Shown here piece after piece: positions 1 through 4,996 of a DNA stretch of 5,744 nucleotides (position 1 is the stretch's first letter; the number at the start of each line of letters is the position of its first letter). The DNA is from an uncultured Kangiella sp. Its GTDB lineage: Bacteria > Pseudomonadota > Gammaproteobacteria > Enterobacterales > DSM-103792. The DNA is taken from positions 1 through 5,744 of the forward strand of contig CAMLNB010000230.1 of the NCBI GenBank assembly GCA_946481205.1. Reading direction: 5' to 3'. A program made the translations under genes and the position numbers. The notes under the pieces are model-generated. The model saw only the letters and a list, made by a program, of their open reading frames with translations, made no database searches and had not been told where the DNA came from.

Positions 1-75
1 GATGGAGGCCAGCTTACGCGTGCGATCTTGTTCAAACCAGCTGGGGGATTTGATGGAGTTGTTGCGATTTACTGA
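1..75 (+). CDS. possible 3' end of a gene entering from the left (unknown product)
   Basis: Frame 1 is open from the first base to a TGA at 73-75 and gives 24 residues ending AILFKPAGGFDGVVAIY. That is a plausible protein C-terminus, with a mix of hydrophobic and glycine residues and no low complexity. Frame 2 is also open over this stretch, so openness alone proves little, and no family can be recognised from so short a piece. If real, the gene ends about 115 bp before the first repeat element. I see no classical terminator directly after it; the GC-rich hairpin at 193-214 could act as one. Confidence 0.3.
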   Translation, partial: DGGQLTRAILFKPAGGFDGVVAIY

Positions 76-190
76 ATGAGCGATGTTTGGTGATGTGTTC
101 GCTGAAACAAGAGATCGGTTCTCTCTATTGCCGTGTCTCGTGCCTGTGTGAGTGGTCTGTTGGGTCAACGGAAAGCGAGTAGCTCGTTTG

Positions 191-227
191 TTCCCTCCCC
201 TGCGAGGGGGAGGGCTAGGGTGGGGGC
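191..227. repeat. short palindromic dispersed repeat (CCCTCCCC/GGGGGAGGG type)
   Basis: The segment contains CCCTCCCC, a TGCGA loop and GGGGGAGGG, followed by CTAGGGTGGGGGC. This pattern of a pyrimidine block, short loop, purine block and GGGTGGGGG tail is a widespread intergenic repeat in proteobacterial genomes (recalled, not searched). The hairpin lacks a U-run, so it is not a canonical terminator. Only one copy is seen here. Confidence 0.55.
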
Positions 228-265
228 ATTGCCGCTCTGACCGTTGAATAAACTCAGCCTGTGTG

Positions 266-470
266 CAGCCATCAAGTTTGCCGGGTCTCGCCCCGGCGGG
301 CGAGTAGCTTTCTTTGGCGCAAAGAAAGCTACCAAAGAAACATGCCCGGCTCCGAGCCGTGCTACGCACGGTTCCCTGCGCTGCTCATTCCGTCCGGGGC
401 TTTTCAGACAGCACATCCGTGTGCAGTCTGAAAAGGCTTCGGCATCCATGCCTCGCCCCTTCGGGCTGTT
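266..470. repeat. multi-hairpin intergenic repeat element, non-coding
   Basis: At least six inverted repeats follow one another. They are GCCGGG/CCCGGC (280-297), TAGCTTTCTTTG/CAAAGAAAGCTA with a 3-nt loop (305-331), CCGTGC/GCACGG (357-371), and a long two-part stem TTTTCAGAC+GCACA / TGTGC+GTCTGAAAA with one A/A mismatch (401-434). GGCAT/ATGCC (441-452) and GCCC/GGGC (455-466) complete the series. Open frames on both strands here (for example 165-527 minus, 244-516 plus) have no ribosome binding site and encode peptides such as FFAPKKATRPPGRDPA. I recognise these as typical mis-annotated products of a dispersed repeat in Xanthomonadales-like genomes. Outer borders are uncertain and may reach about 250 and 515. 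Confidence 0.6.
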
Positions 471-553
471 AACCCAGACTCCATTCCGCTGCTCAGCTCG
501 TCGAACGGGCGGATAGTTCAAAGGCACGCTACGAGTACAGACAGATAAAAACG

Positions 554-588
554 CCGTCGTTCACGCGTAGGCGGGAACCCAGCGTCTT
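554..588. repeat. short dispersed repeat of the TTCnCGCGnAGGCGGGAA type
   Basis: The core TTCACGCGTAGGCGGGAA followed by CCCAGCGTC closely resembles a common proteobacterial small repeat (usual form ATTCCCGCGAAGGCGGGAATCCAG). The TTCACGCG arm has A where the family usually has C, which weakens the hairpin and suggests a decayed copy. The family assignment is from memory. Confidence 0.5.
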
Positions 589-649
589 TGAATATTTGGA
601 TGGCGACCGGGATATCTCCGGTGAGTGGCCCTACATCTACAAGTTGATT

Positions 650-674
650 GTTGGGCTTCGTGCCTCAGCCCAAC
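650..674. repeat. REP-like palindrome GTTGGGCT/AGCCCAAC
   Basis: Perfect 8-bp arms (650-657 and 667-674) flank a 9-nt loop, and the repeat continues on the right as CTACGA. The pattern of GTAGGTTGGGCT, loop, AGCCCAACA is a very common intergenic repeat in gammaproteobacteria. The stop codon and last three codons of the minus-strand gene at 665-1129 lie in its right arm, so the element has become part of that gene's 3' end. It is not an attC: its boxes are in the order GTTGGGC then GCCCAAC on both strands, opposite to the R''-R' order of attC. Confidence 0.6.
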
Positions 675-1129
675 CTACGAGCTTCACTTTGCGTGAGCCG
701 GTGAACACGTGGGTTGCTTTCATCACCGTTGATTACCGCACGAACAGTTTCTGCGAACTGAAGCTGTACCTTGACCTCGACTGGCGCTTGGCACCTTGTG
801 CCTGACGGCTCCATAAGCTTGTTGATTTGGGCGATTGGGATCTCCGTTCCAAACGTGCGAAGCCACGCTTCATATTCGCTGAGGAACGCCCAGAACTGTT
901 TGGTCCTTGATTCTTCTGTGAGAAATGCTTCTGCATTCAAATCACTGCACCCGTTCCCGTGACTGCCCATGTGCTCCAGCCAGTAGGCACGCCATTCCTG
1001 AAGCCAAGGCGTTTGCCGATACTTCTCGCTAGCCTCGACGAACTCCGACGCCAGGGCCATGAAGTTGATTTGCTCAATGTCGTGTGCGTGGGCCCAGTAC
1101 GAGCCGAAGCTGAACATCGACCAACTCAT
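665..1129 (-). CDS. hypothetical integron cassette protein, 154 aa
   Basis: I do not recognise the family. The start is well supported: AGGAG (1136-1140) lies 6 nt before ATG at 1127-1129, and the start is only 22 nt inside the cassette border defined by the attC at 1146-1256, the usual compact cassette arrangement. The protein looks soluble and cytoplasmic, with no signal peptide or membrane segment. Its first two thirds are rich in aromatic and acidic residues: many Trp, SYWAHAHD near residue 10, WLQEWRAYWLEHM at about 42-54, and FWAFLSEYEAWLRTF at about 79-93. This suggests an alpha-helical fold. Base composition is less GC-rich than the core genes to the right. Oddly, the last three codons (Arg-Leu-Gly) and the TGA lie inside a REP-like palindrome, and no attC follows. 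The C-terminus may therefore be truncated or replaced. No function is proposed. Confidence 0.7.
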   Translation of the reverse strand: MSWSMFSFGSYWAHAHDIEQINFMALASEFVEASEKYRQTPWLQEWRAYWLEHMGSHGNGCSDLNAEAFLTEESRTKQFWAFLSEYEAWLRTFGTEIPIAQINKLMEPSGTRCQAPVEVKVQLQFAETVRAVINGDESNPRVHRLTQSEARRLG

Positions 1130-1145
1130 CGCTTTCTCCTGTGAG

Positions 1146-1256
1146 GCCTAACGTTGTTATAAGTGGTGGTTTGTAAGTCGCCGCTTTAGGTAATAATGGC
1201 GAAGCCATGCCTAAAACAGCGACCTACAAACCATCCACTTGATGATCTTGTTAGCC
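1146..1256 (-). other. attC: integron attC recombination site (59-base element), 111 bp
   Basis: Read on the minus strand, the site begins with R'' GGCTAAC (1256-1250) and ends with R' GTTAGGC (1152-1146), which fits GTTRRRY. Between them is a long imperfect palindrome. Arm 1161-1190 pairs with arm about 1210-1240 (AAGTGG, TGGTTTGTA, GTCGC and TTTAGG blocks). One unpaired base at 1234 is the extrahelical-base asymmetry typical of attC. The tip is ATGGC-GAA-GCCAT (1196-1208). The TAA of the upstream cassette gene overlaps R'', and the next cassette gene starts 16 nt beyond R', both typical. Predicted crossover is G|TTAGGC between 1152 and 1151. I see no integrase gene in the window. Confidence 0.88.
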
Positions 1257-1544
1257 TTTTGCACTTGTCAACACTACTGGTACCGAAAACTTGATGCGTG
1301 AATGGCTTGATGTTTCGCCGTGTGACGCGCCCTGGGAGCCAAGGCCAACCGCACCTAAATAAACACCAATACCACCCTTTGTATTTGTACCCGCTGTTTC
1401 TGCTAGAGCGATGTCAAAATCGATCATTGCTACAGGCATGTCGTTTTCGTTGGTTACTACTTTATTTTCTTTGACGTAACCATACAAACGCATTGTGCCA
1501 ACACTACCACCAAGTTTTGCTGCGGCCTCGCTCGCTTCAGCCAC
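1251..1544 (-). CDS. integron cassette protein, trypco2-like; 5' end interrupted by a nonsense codon
   Basis: The open frame gives 97 residues from a GTG at 1542-1544, but the coding pattern clearly continues upstream in the same frame as LQEFIKTALTEIVSGV to a TAA at 1590-1592. That TAA is directly preceded by an in-frame ATG (1593-1595) with AAGGA 8 nt before it. The intended product was therefore about 114 aa, starting Met-x-Leu-Gln-Glu-Phe. The C-terminal half (AMIDFDIALAE, then a KGGIGVYLGAVGLGSQG stretch, then SRIKFSVPVVL) matches my memory of small cassette proteins of the trypsin-co-occurring (trypco2-like) type; their function is unknown. This is a family recollection without a search. 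The TAA stop overlaps attC R''. The GTG lacks a well-spaced ribosome binding site, so the gene is probably a pseudogene, unless the TAA is a sequencing error or is read through. Composition is AT-richer than the flanks. Confidence 0.65.
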   Translation of the reverse strand: MAEASEAAAKLGGSVGTMRLYGYVKENKVVTNENDMPVAMIDFDIALAETAGTNTKGGIGVYLGAVGLGSQGASHGETSSHSRIKFSVPVVLTSAKG

Positions 1545-1589
1545 TCCACTAACTATTTCTGTTAATGCAGTTTTTATAAATTCTTGAAG

Positions 1590-1611
1590 TTACATGCAAT
1601 ATTTCCTTCAT
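1590..1611 (-). promoter_or_regulatory. ribosome binding site and ATG immediately followed by TAA
   Basis: On the minus strand AAGGA (1608-1604) is followed by an 8-nt spacer, ATG (1595-1593), and then TAA (1592-1590). The downstream frame continues as coding sequence for the cassette gene ending at 1251. This looks like the real initiation region, inactivated by one base change (CAA, GAA or AAA to TAA). A second ATG at 1611-1609 is in another frame and stops after 20 codons. Confidence 0.65.
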
Positions 1612-1613
1612 AA

Positions 1614-1620
1614 GGCTAAC
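1614..1620 (-). other. upstream cassette border: R'-like core GTTAGCC
   Basis: GTTAGCC on the minus strand is the reverse complement of the cassette's own 3' R'' box GGCTAAC (1250-1256). This is expected because the first six bases (TTAGCC) and the R'' box rejoin when the cassette circularises. The inferred cassette runs from 1619 down to 1152, 468 bp. The box matches GTTRRRY at six of seven positions. Confidence 0.65.
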
Positions 1621-1657
1621 GTGAAGTAGACCCCATAACAGGGGCGTTTTCTACACC

Positions 1658-1679
1658 AAAAAAGGTGCATAACACCTTT
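1658..1679 (-). terminator. rho-independent terminator (minus strand)
   Basis: On the minus strand AAAGGTG, loop TTATG and CACCTTT form a perfect 7-bp stem, and the descending arm runs into six consecutive T. It would stop transcription from the M2 peptidase direction before it reaches the cassette genes. A second hairpin (GTAGA and CCCC pairing with GGGG and TCTAC, with a 5-nt bulge, 1626-1654) lies just downstream of it. Confidence 0.6.
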
Positions 1680-1762
1680 CTGTCTTGGTTAACTCTTTGA
1701 ATGTGCTCGAGGTTAGACCTGCTTATTCGCCCAAAGCCTGTGGCTGAGTTATAGGGAAGCAA

Positions 1763-1794
1763 GCGGTAAACCGCGCGGTTCCGGGACAGCTGTC
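1763..1794. repeat. two adjacent perfect palindromes (AACCGCGCGGTT, GACAGCTGTC)
   Basis: A 12-bp perfect palindrome lies at 1769-1780 and a 10-bp perfect one at 1785-1794. GCGGT/ACCGC (1763-1774) overlaps the first. They sit between the cassette border and the M2 gene terminator. They could be protein-binding sites or repeat debris; no regulator can be named. Confidence 0.4.
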
Positions 1795-1798
1795 ACCG

Positions 1799-1836
1799 AC
1801 AAAGCCAAACCCGCCAATCGGCGCGTTTGGCTTTGT
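1799..1836. terminator. terminator-like hairpin after the M2 peptidase gene
   Basis: Perfect 12-bp arms ACAAAGCCAAAC (1799-1810) and GTTTGGCTTTGT (1825-1836) enclose an inner GCC/GGC stem. It starts 17 nt beyond the peptidase stop codon. No T-run of more than three follows on the minus strand, so termination efficiency is uncertain, but position and stem strength fit a gene-end structure. Confidence 0.6.
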
Positions 1837-1853
1837 GCGGTAGGTCTCTGACC

Positions 1854-3770
1854 TTACCAACCGCAGGTGCGACCTGCATTCTGCTCATCCAGCCAAGTCT
1901 TCAACGGCGCAAAATACTCCTGCACCGCTGTGGCGTCCATTTCACGCTGACCGGTCATAGCTTCCAACGCGTCTTGCCACGGCTTGCTGCTGCCGAGTTC
2001 GAGCATCTTGTTCAGGCGCTCGCCGACTTCCTTGTTGCCGTAGAAGGTGCAGCGATGCAGCGGGCCTTGGTGACCGGCCATCTTGCACATTTCGCGGTAG
2101 AACTGGAATTGCAACACGTGGGCGAGGAAGTAACGCGAGTACGGTACGCCGCCCGGCACGTGGTATTTGGCGCCAGCGTCGAAGTCGGCTTCGCTGCGCG
2201 CAACCGGGGCTTTCACGCCCTGGTATTTTTCGCGCAGTTGCCACCAGCCTTCGTTGTACTTGTCGGCCGGAATTTCGCCGGAGAACACGCGCCAGCGCCA
2301 CTGATCAACCAACAAGCCAAACGGCAGGAACGCCACTTTGTCCATGGCCTGACGCAGCAGAATGGCGACGTCTTGCGAGGCATCCGGCTCTTTGTCGAGC
2401 AGGCCGATTTGCTTCAGGTAAGCCGGGGTGATGCCAAGCGCGACGGTGTCGCCAATCGCTTCATGGAAGCCATCGTTGGCGCTGTCCATGAACAGGAACG
2501 GTTGGTTCTTGTACGCGCGCTGATAGTAGTTGTGGCCGAGCTCGTGGTGAATGGTGACGAAGTCTTCGCCGTTCACCTTGATGCACATCTTGATGCGGAT
2601 GTCGTCCTGGTTGTCGAGATCCCAGGCGCTGGCGTGGCAGACCACATCGCGGTCGCGCGGCTTCAGGAATTGCGAATTTTTCCAGAAGCTGTCCGGCAGC
2701 GGGGCGAAGCCAAGTGACGAGAAGAATTGTTCGCCGGCCAGCGTCATCTTGCCTTCCGGTGTTTGCTTGATGTCGAGTTCGGCGACGTTGTTGCCGGTGA
2801 CCACGGTCGGTTGGCCGTAGGCTTTCAGCACCAACGAATCGAGATTGACGCCTTCGCCGCCACCCTGCGGTTTGACGAAGTCGTAAACATTGCCCCATTG
2901 CTGCGCCCACATGTTGCCGAGCAGGTGCGCCGGGATCGGGCCGGTTTTGGCGACCACGTCATCGCCGTATTTTTCATTTAACTTGGCGCGGACGTGGCAA
3001 TGCAGCGCGCTGTACAGCGGCTCGACTTGCGTCCACAGCCGATCGAGTTCCTTGGCGAAATCATCGGCTGGCATGTCGTACTTGGCGCGCCACATCGCGC
3101 CGACGTCGACATAGCCGAGCTCTTTCGCGCCTTCATTGGCGATCTCGACCATGCGGCTGTATTCCGGGCGCATCGCTGGCGCCACGCTGTGCCAGCCGGT
3201 CCAGGCTTCGAGCCGTTCGGCCGGTTTGCTGTTTGGGTTGGCGATGATGTCTTCGAGCTGGCCGAGGCTCAGGCAGGTCTGTTTGCCGTCCGAGCCCGGT
3301 TTGCAGTACTTGCCCGAACCGTATTGCGCATTCAGCGACGAGGAAATTTTTGCCAGCTCTTCAGTTTTTGCGGCATCGCTCGGGGCGGGCAGCACCAGCG
3401 CGAGACGGATTTTTTCCAGCTTGCGGCTCAGCTCCGGCGGCAGCTCCATGCCGATGAATTGCTTGCTGGCGTTGGCCAGTTCAACCGATTTGGCGGTGGC
3501 CAGTTCGCTGGCTTTGGCGATCAGCGCTTCGGTATCCGGGGTGATGTAGGTTTCGGCGATCCAGGCGGCGCGCTGGGCTTCGAGGTTCAGCTTCAGCAGC
3601 TCGGCTTCGGCATCGGTGACGAACTTCTCTGCGTCGGCTACGGTCGGGCCATTGGCCTGGACGGTTTGCTGGGTCGATTCCGGCTGGCTGCAGGCGGCCA
3701 GGCCCAGTGCCACAGAGGCGGCGAGCAGGGCGGGGCGCCAGAGCGCGGTTGTTGTTGTGCGAGCGTTCAT
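1854..3770 (-). CDS. M2 family peptidyl-dipeptidase (ACE-like) lipoprotein
   Basis: This is a bacterial angiotensin-converting-enzyme homologue of 638 aa, a zinc dipeptidyl carboxypeptidase that removes C-terminal dipeptides from peptides in the periplasm. The N-terminus is a lipoprotein signal with lipobox LAAC (24-27) and Ser at +2, which predicts an outer-membrane anchor. Zinc site: HELGH (409-413) plus Glu437 in FHEAIGD, 27 residues after Glu410 as in human ACE. Substrate-site residues are all present: HASAW (379-383), Lys535, His537, Tyr544, Arg546 and Tyr547. Cysteine pairs 156/166, 378/396 and 562/574 match the three ACE disulfides. Length equals one ACE domain, so the gene looks complete. 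The ATG at 3768-3770 is chosen over an in-frame TTG at 3785 because GGAGAAGGA directly precedes it. It is divergent from nagZ, and no partner gene is seen. Peptide scavenging is the likely role (inferred). Confidence 0.97.
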   Translation of the reverse strand: MNARTTTTALWRPALLAASVALGLAACSQPESTQQTVQANGPTVADAEKFVTDAEAELLKLNLEAQRAAWIAETYITPDTEALIAKASELATAKSVELANASKQFIGMELPPELSRKLEKIRLALVLPAPSDAAKTEELAKISSSLNAQYGSGKYCKPGSDGKQTCLSLGQLEDIIANPNSKPAERLEAWTGWHSVAPAMRPEYSRMVEIANEGAKELGYVDVGAMWRAKYDMPADDFAKELDRLWTQVEPLYSALHCHVRAKLNEKYGDDVVAKTGPIPAHLLGNMWAQQWGNVYDFVKPQGGGEGVNLDSLVLKAYGQPTVVTGNNVAELDIKQTPEGKMTLAGEQFFSSLGFAPLPDSFWKNSQFLKPRDRDVVCHASAWDLDNQDDIRIKMCIKVNGEDFVTIHHELGHNYYQRAYKNQPFLFMDSANDGFHEAIGDTVALGITPAYLKQIGLLDKEPDASQDVAILLRQAMDKVAFLPFGLLVDQWRWRVFSGEIPADKYNEGWWQLREKYQGVKAPVARSEADFDAGAKYHVPGGVPYSRYFLAHVLQFQFYREMCKMAGHQGPLHRCTFYGNKEVGERLNKMLELGSSKPWQDALEAMTGQREMDATAVQEYFAPLKTWLDEQNAGRTCGW

Positions 3771-3814
3771 GCGTTCCTTCTCCAAAGCGGTCCCGCGGCG
3801 GCGGGCGACGGCGG

Positions 3815-3820
3815 ATTATA
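3815..3820 (-). promoter_or_regulatory. candidate -10 box for the M2 peptidase gene
   Basis: The minus strand reads TATAAT, a perfect sigma-70 -10 element, in an otherwise very GC-rich stretch. It would give a leader of roughly 38 nt before the ATG at 3770. No good TTGACA-like -35 lies 16-18 bp upstream, so the assignment rests on the -10 alone. Confidence 0.45.
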
Positions 3821-3889
3821 ACGAGCGCGGCGCAGCCGGCCAGTAGCAGAAGACCGGGCAAAAATACTGTGGGCAAATGCATATTCCAG

Positions 3890-3895
3890 TAGAAT
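3890..3895 (+). promoter_or_regulatory. candidate -10 box for nagZ
   Basis: TAGAAT lies 41 bp before the nagZ ATG, preceded by an AT-richer stretch (GCAAATGCATATTCCAG). The -35 region is not recognisable. It lies in the same divergent intergenic region as the peptidase promoter candidate, about 70 bp away. Confidence 0.35.
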
Positions 3896-3936
3896 GCGCG
3901 CCGGCTTTTCCGCCCTGGATACGGATTAGAACAACG

Positions 3937-4935
3937 ATGACGCTCGGTCCTTTAATGCTTGATTTGCAAGGCTTTTCCCTGGATGCCGAGGAGCGGGAGC
4001 TGCTCCGGCACCCGGCCGTGGGTGCGGTGATTCTGTTTGCCCGCAATGTCGAGAGCGCTGAGCAAGTCCGGGCCTTGACCGATGCCATCCGGCGCGAATC
4101 CGGCCGTAACCTGCTCATCGCGGTCGATCAGGAAGGCGGTCGCGTACGTCGGCTGCGCGACGGTTTCAGCCAGCTGCCAGCCTTGCGCACGCTCGGTCCG
4201 CAGGCCGATGCCGAAGCCCAGCGCCGCGCCCGTGAGCTGGGCTGGCTGATGGCCAGCGAAGTGCGCGCAGTGGGTTGCGACATCAGTTTTGCCCCGGTGC
4301 TGGATCTGGATTACGGCACCAGCGTTGTCATTGGCGATCGCAGCCTCGGCCCCGAGCCGGAGCAGGTGATCCCGCTGGCGCGCGCTTATCTGAATGGCAT
4401 GCGTGATGCCGGCATGCTCGGCACCGGCAAACATTTTCCCGGTCATGGTTTCGTCGCGGCCGACTCGCATACGCATCTGCCGATTGATGAGCGCACACCG
4501 GAACAGATTGGCCGCTGCCTGTCCGTTTTCCGCGCCTTGGCCGGCGAACTTGGCGGCATCATGCCGGCGCATGTGATTTACCCGGCACTCGATCCGCTGC
4601 CGGCGGGTTTCTCGCGTTACTGGCTGCAAACGGTGTTGCGCGGCGAGTTGAATTTTCAGGGCTGCATTTTCAGCGACGATCTGTCGATGGCTGGTGCTCA
4701 CGTGGTCGGTGATTACCGGGCTCGCGCCCACGCTGCGCTCGATGCCGGCTGCGACATGGTGCTGGTCTGCAATGATCGCAAAGGTGCCATCGAAACGCTC
4801 GAAGCGCTGCCGCAGAAAATTGCCCGCGAGCAGAGCGAGCGGATTGCTGCACTTTGTCAACGGCAGCCGTCGGTGCAGCTTGCCGGATTGCAGCAGCAGC
4901 CGCGCTGGCAACAAGCGCAGCAGTATCTGGCTTGA
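3937..4935 (+). CDS. nagZ: beta-N-acetylhexosaminidase NagZ (peptidoglycan recycling)
   Basis: This is a cytoplasmic family 3 glycoside hydrolase that removes N-acetylglucosamine from GlcNAc-anhydroMur-peptides during cell-wall recycling. The 332-aa product is close to the roughly 340-aa enterobacterial enzyme and aligns from the first residues (GPLMLDLQG). Conserved landmarks are AVDQEGGRV (62-70), LMASE (104-108), DISFAPVLD (115-123), and KHFPGHG (165-171) followed by D176-S-H178, the Asp-His acid/base pair on the mobile loop. IMPAHVIY (208-215) and SDDLSM (246-251) follow; Asp247 is the expected nucleophile. GCDMVLVCN (271-279) is also typical. The ATG at 3937 is preferred because homology begins there; upstream codons (MHIPVECAPAF) do not look like NagZ. 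Its ribosome binding site is weak. In bacteria with AmpR/AmpC, NagZ products can induce beta-lactamase, but no ampR is seen here. Probably cotranscribed with the channel gene 61 bp downstream. Confidence 0.97.
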   Translation: MTLGPLMLDLQGFSLDAEERELLRHPAVGAVILFARNVESAEQVRALTDAIRRESGRNLLIAVDQEGGRVRRLRDGFSQLPALRTLGPQADAEAQRRARELGWLMASEVRAVGCDISFAPVLDLDYGTSVVIGDRSLGPEPEQVIPLARAYLNGMRDAGMLGTGKHFPGHGFVAADSHTHLPIDERTPEQIGRCLSVFRALAGELGGIMPAHVIYPALDPLPAGFSRYWLQTVLRGELNFQGCIFSDDLSMAGAHVVGDYRARAHAALDAGCDMVLVCNDRKGAIETLEALPQKIAREQSERIAALCQRQPSVQLAGLQQQPRWQQAQQYLA

Positions 4936-4982
4936 ATGCGTTGTTGGGCTTGAATGAGTTATTGGGTTTGAGTGCGCAGAAG
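4929..4982 (+). repeat. 18-bp imperfect tandem repeat, three units, over the nagZ stop
   Basis: The units are GGCTTGAATGCGTTGTTG (4929-4946), GGCTTGAATGAGTTATTG (4947-4964) and a more diverged GGTTTGAGTGCGCAGAAG (4965-4982). Units 1 and 2 differ at two positions. Each begins with GG(C/T)TTGA, so each repeats the nagZ stop TGA in the same frame. The third unit runs into the AGGTGAG ribosome binding site of the next gene. The repeat fills most of the 61-bp gap, and no terminator is present. Confidence 0.7.
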
Positions 4983-4987
4983 GTGAG
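4981..4987 (+). promoter_or_regulatory. ribosome binding site of the MscS-family gene
   Basis: AGGTGAG lies 9 nt before the ATG at 4997, a good distance. A second ATG follows immediately at 5000 and would be spaced 12 nt, so the first is preferred. Confidence 0.6.
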
Positions 4988-4996
4988 TCAACCGAA

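Noticed and set aside
165..527. Open frame of 120 aa on the minus strand, and an opposite 90-aa frame at 244-516
   Set aside because: They overlie the multi-hairpin repeat, lack ribosome binding sites, and encode the repeat-derived peptide type often mis-annotated as hypothetical proteins.
606..622. Palindrome ACCGG-GATATC-T-CCGGT as an operator or attachment site
   Set aside because: It is off-centre by one base, stands alone, and has no neighbouring gene start to regulate.
650..674. GTTGGGC/GCCCAAC boxes considered as the missing attC of the 154-aa cassette gene
   Set aside because: The boxes are in reversed order for attC, the loop is only 9 nt, and the sequence is a common REP-type palindrome.
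596..805. Plus-strand frame of 69 aa (and frames at 771-962 and 959-1144)
   Set aside because: They are antisense or shadow frames over the repeat and the minus-strand cassette gene, with no ribosome binding site.
1827..2717. Long plus-strand frames antisense to the M2 peptidase gene (1827-2717 and 2994-3821)
   Set aside because: They are shadows of the codon pattern of a clearly homologous gene and have no recognisable domain or ribosome binding site.
3481..3882. Minus-strand frame starting MHLPTVFLPGLLLLAGCAAL, which resembles a lipoprotein signal
   Set aside because: After the first 25 residues it turns into Arg-rich sequence overlapping the true M2 peptidase start in another frame. The signal-like start is probably chance from the GC-rich promoter region.
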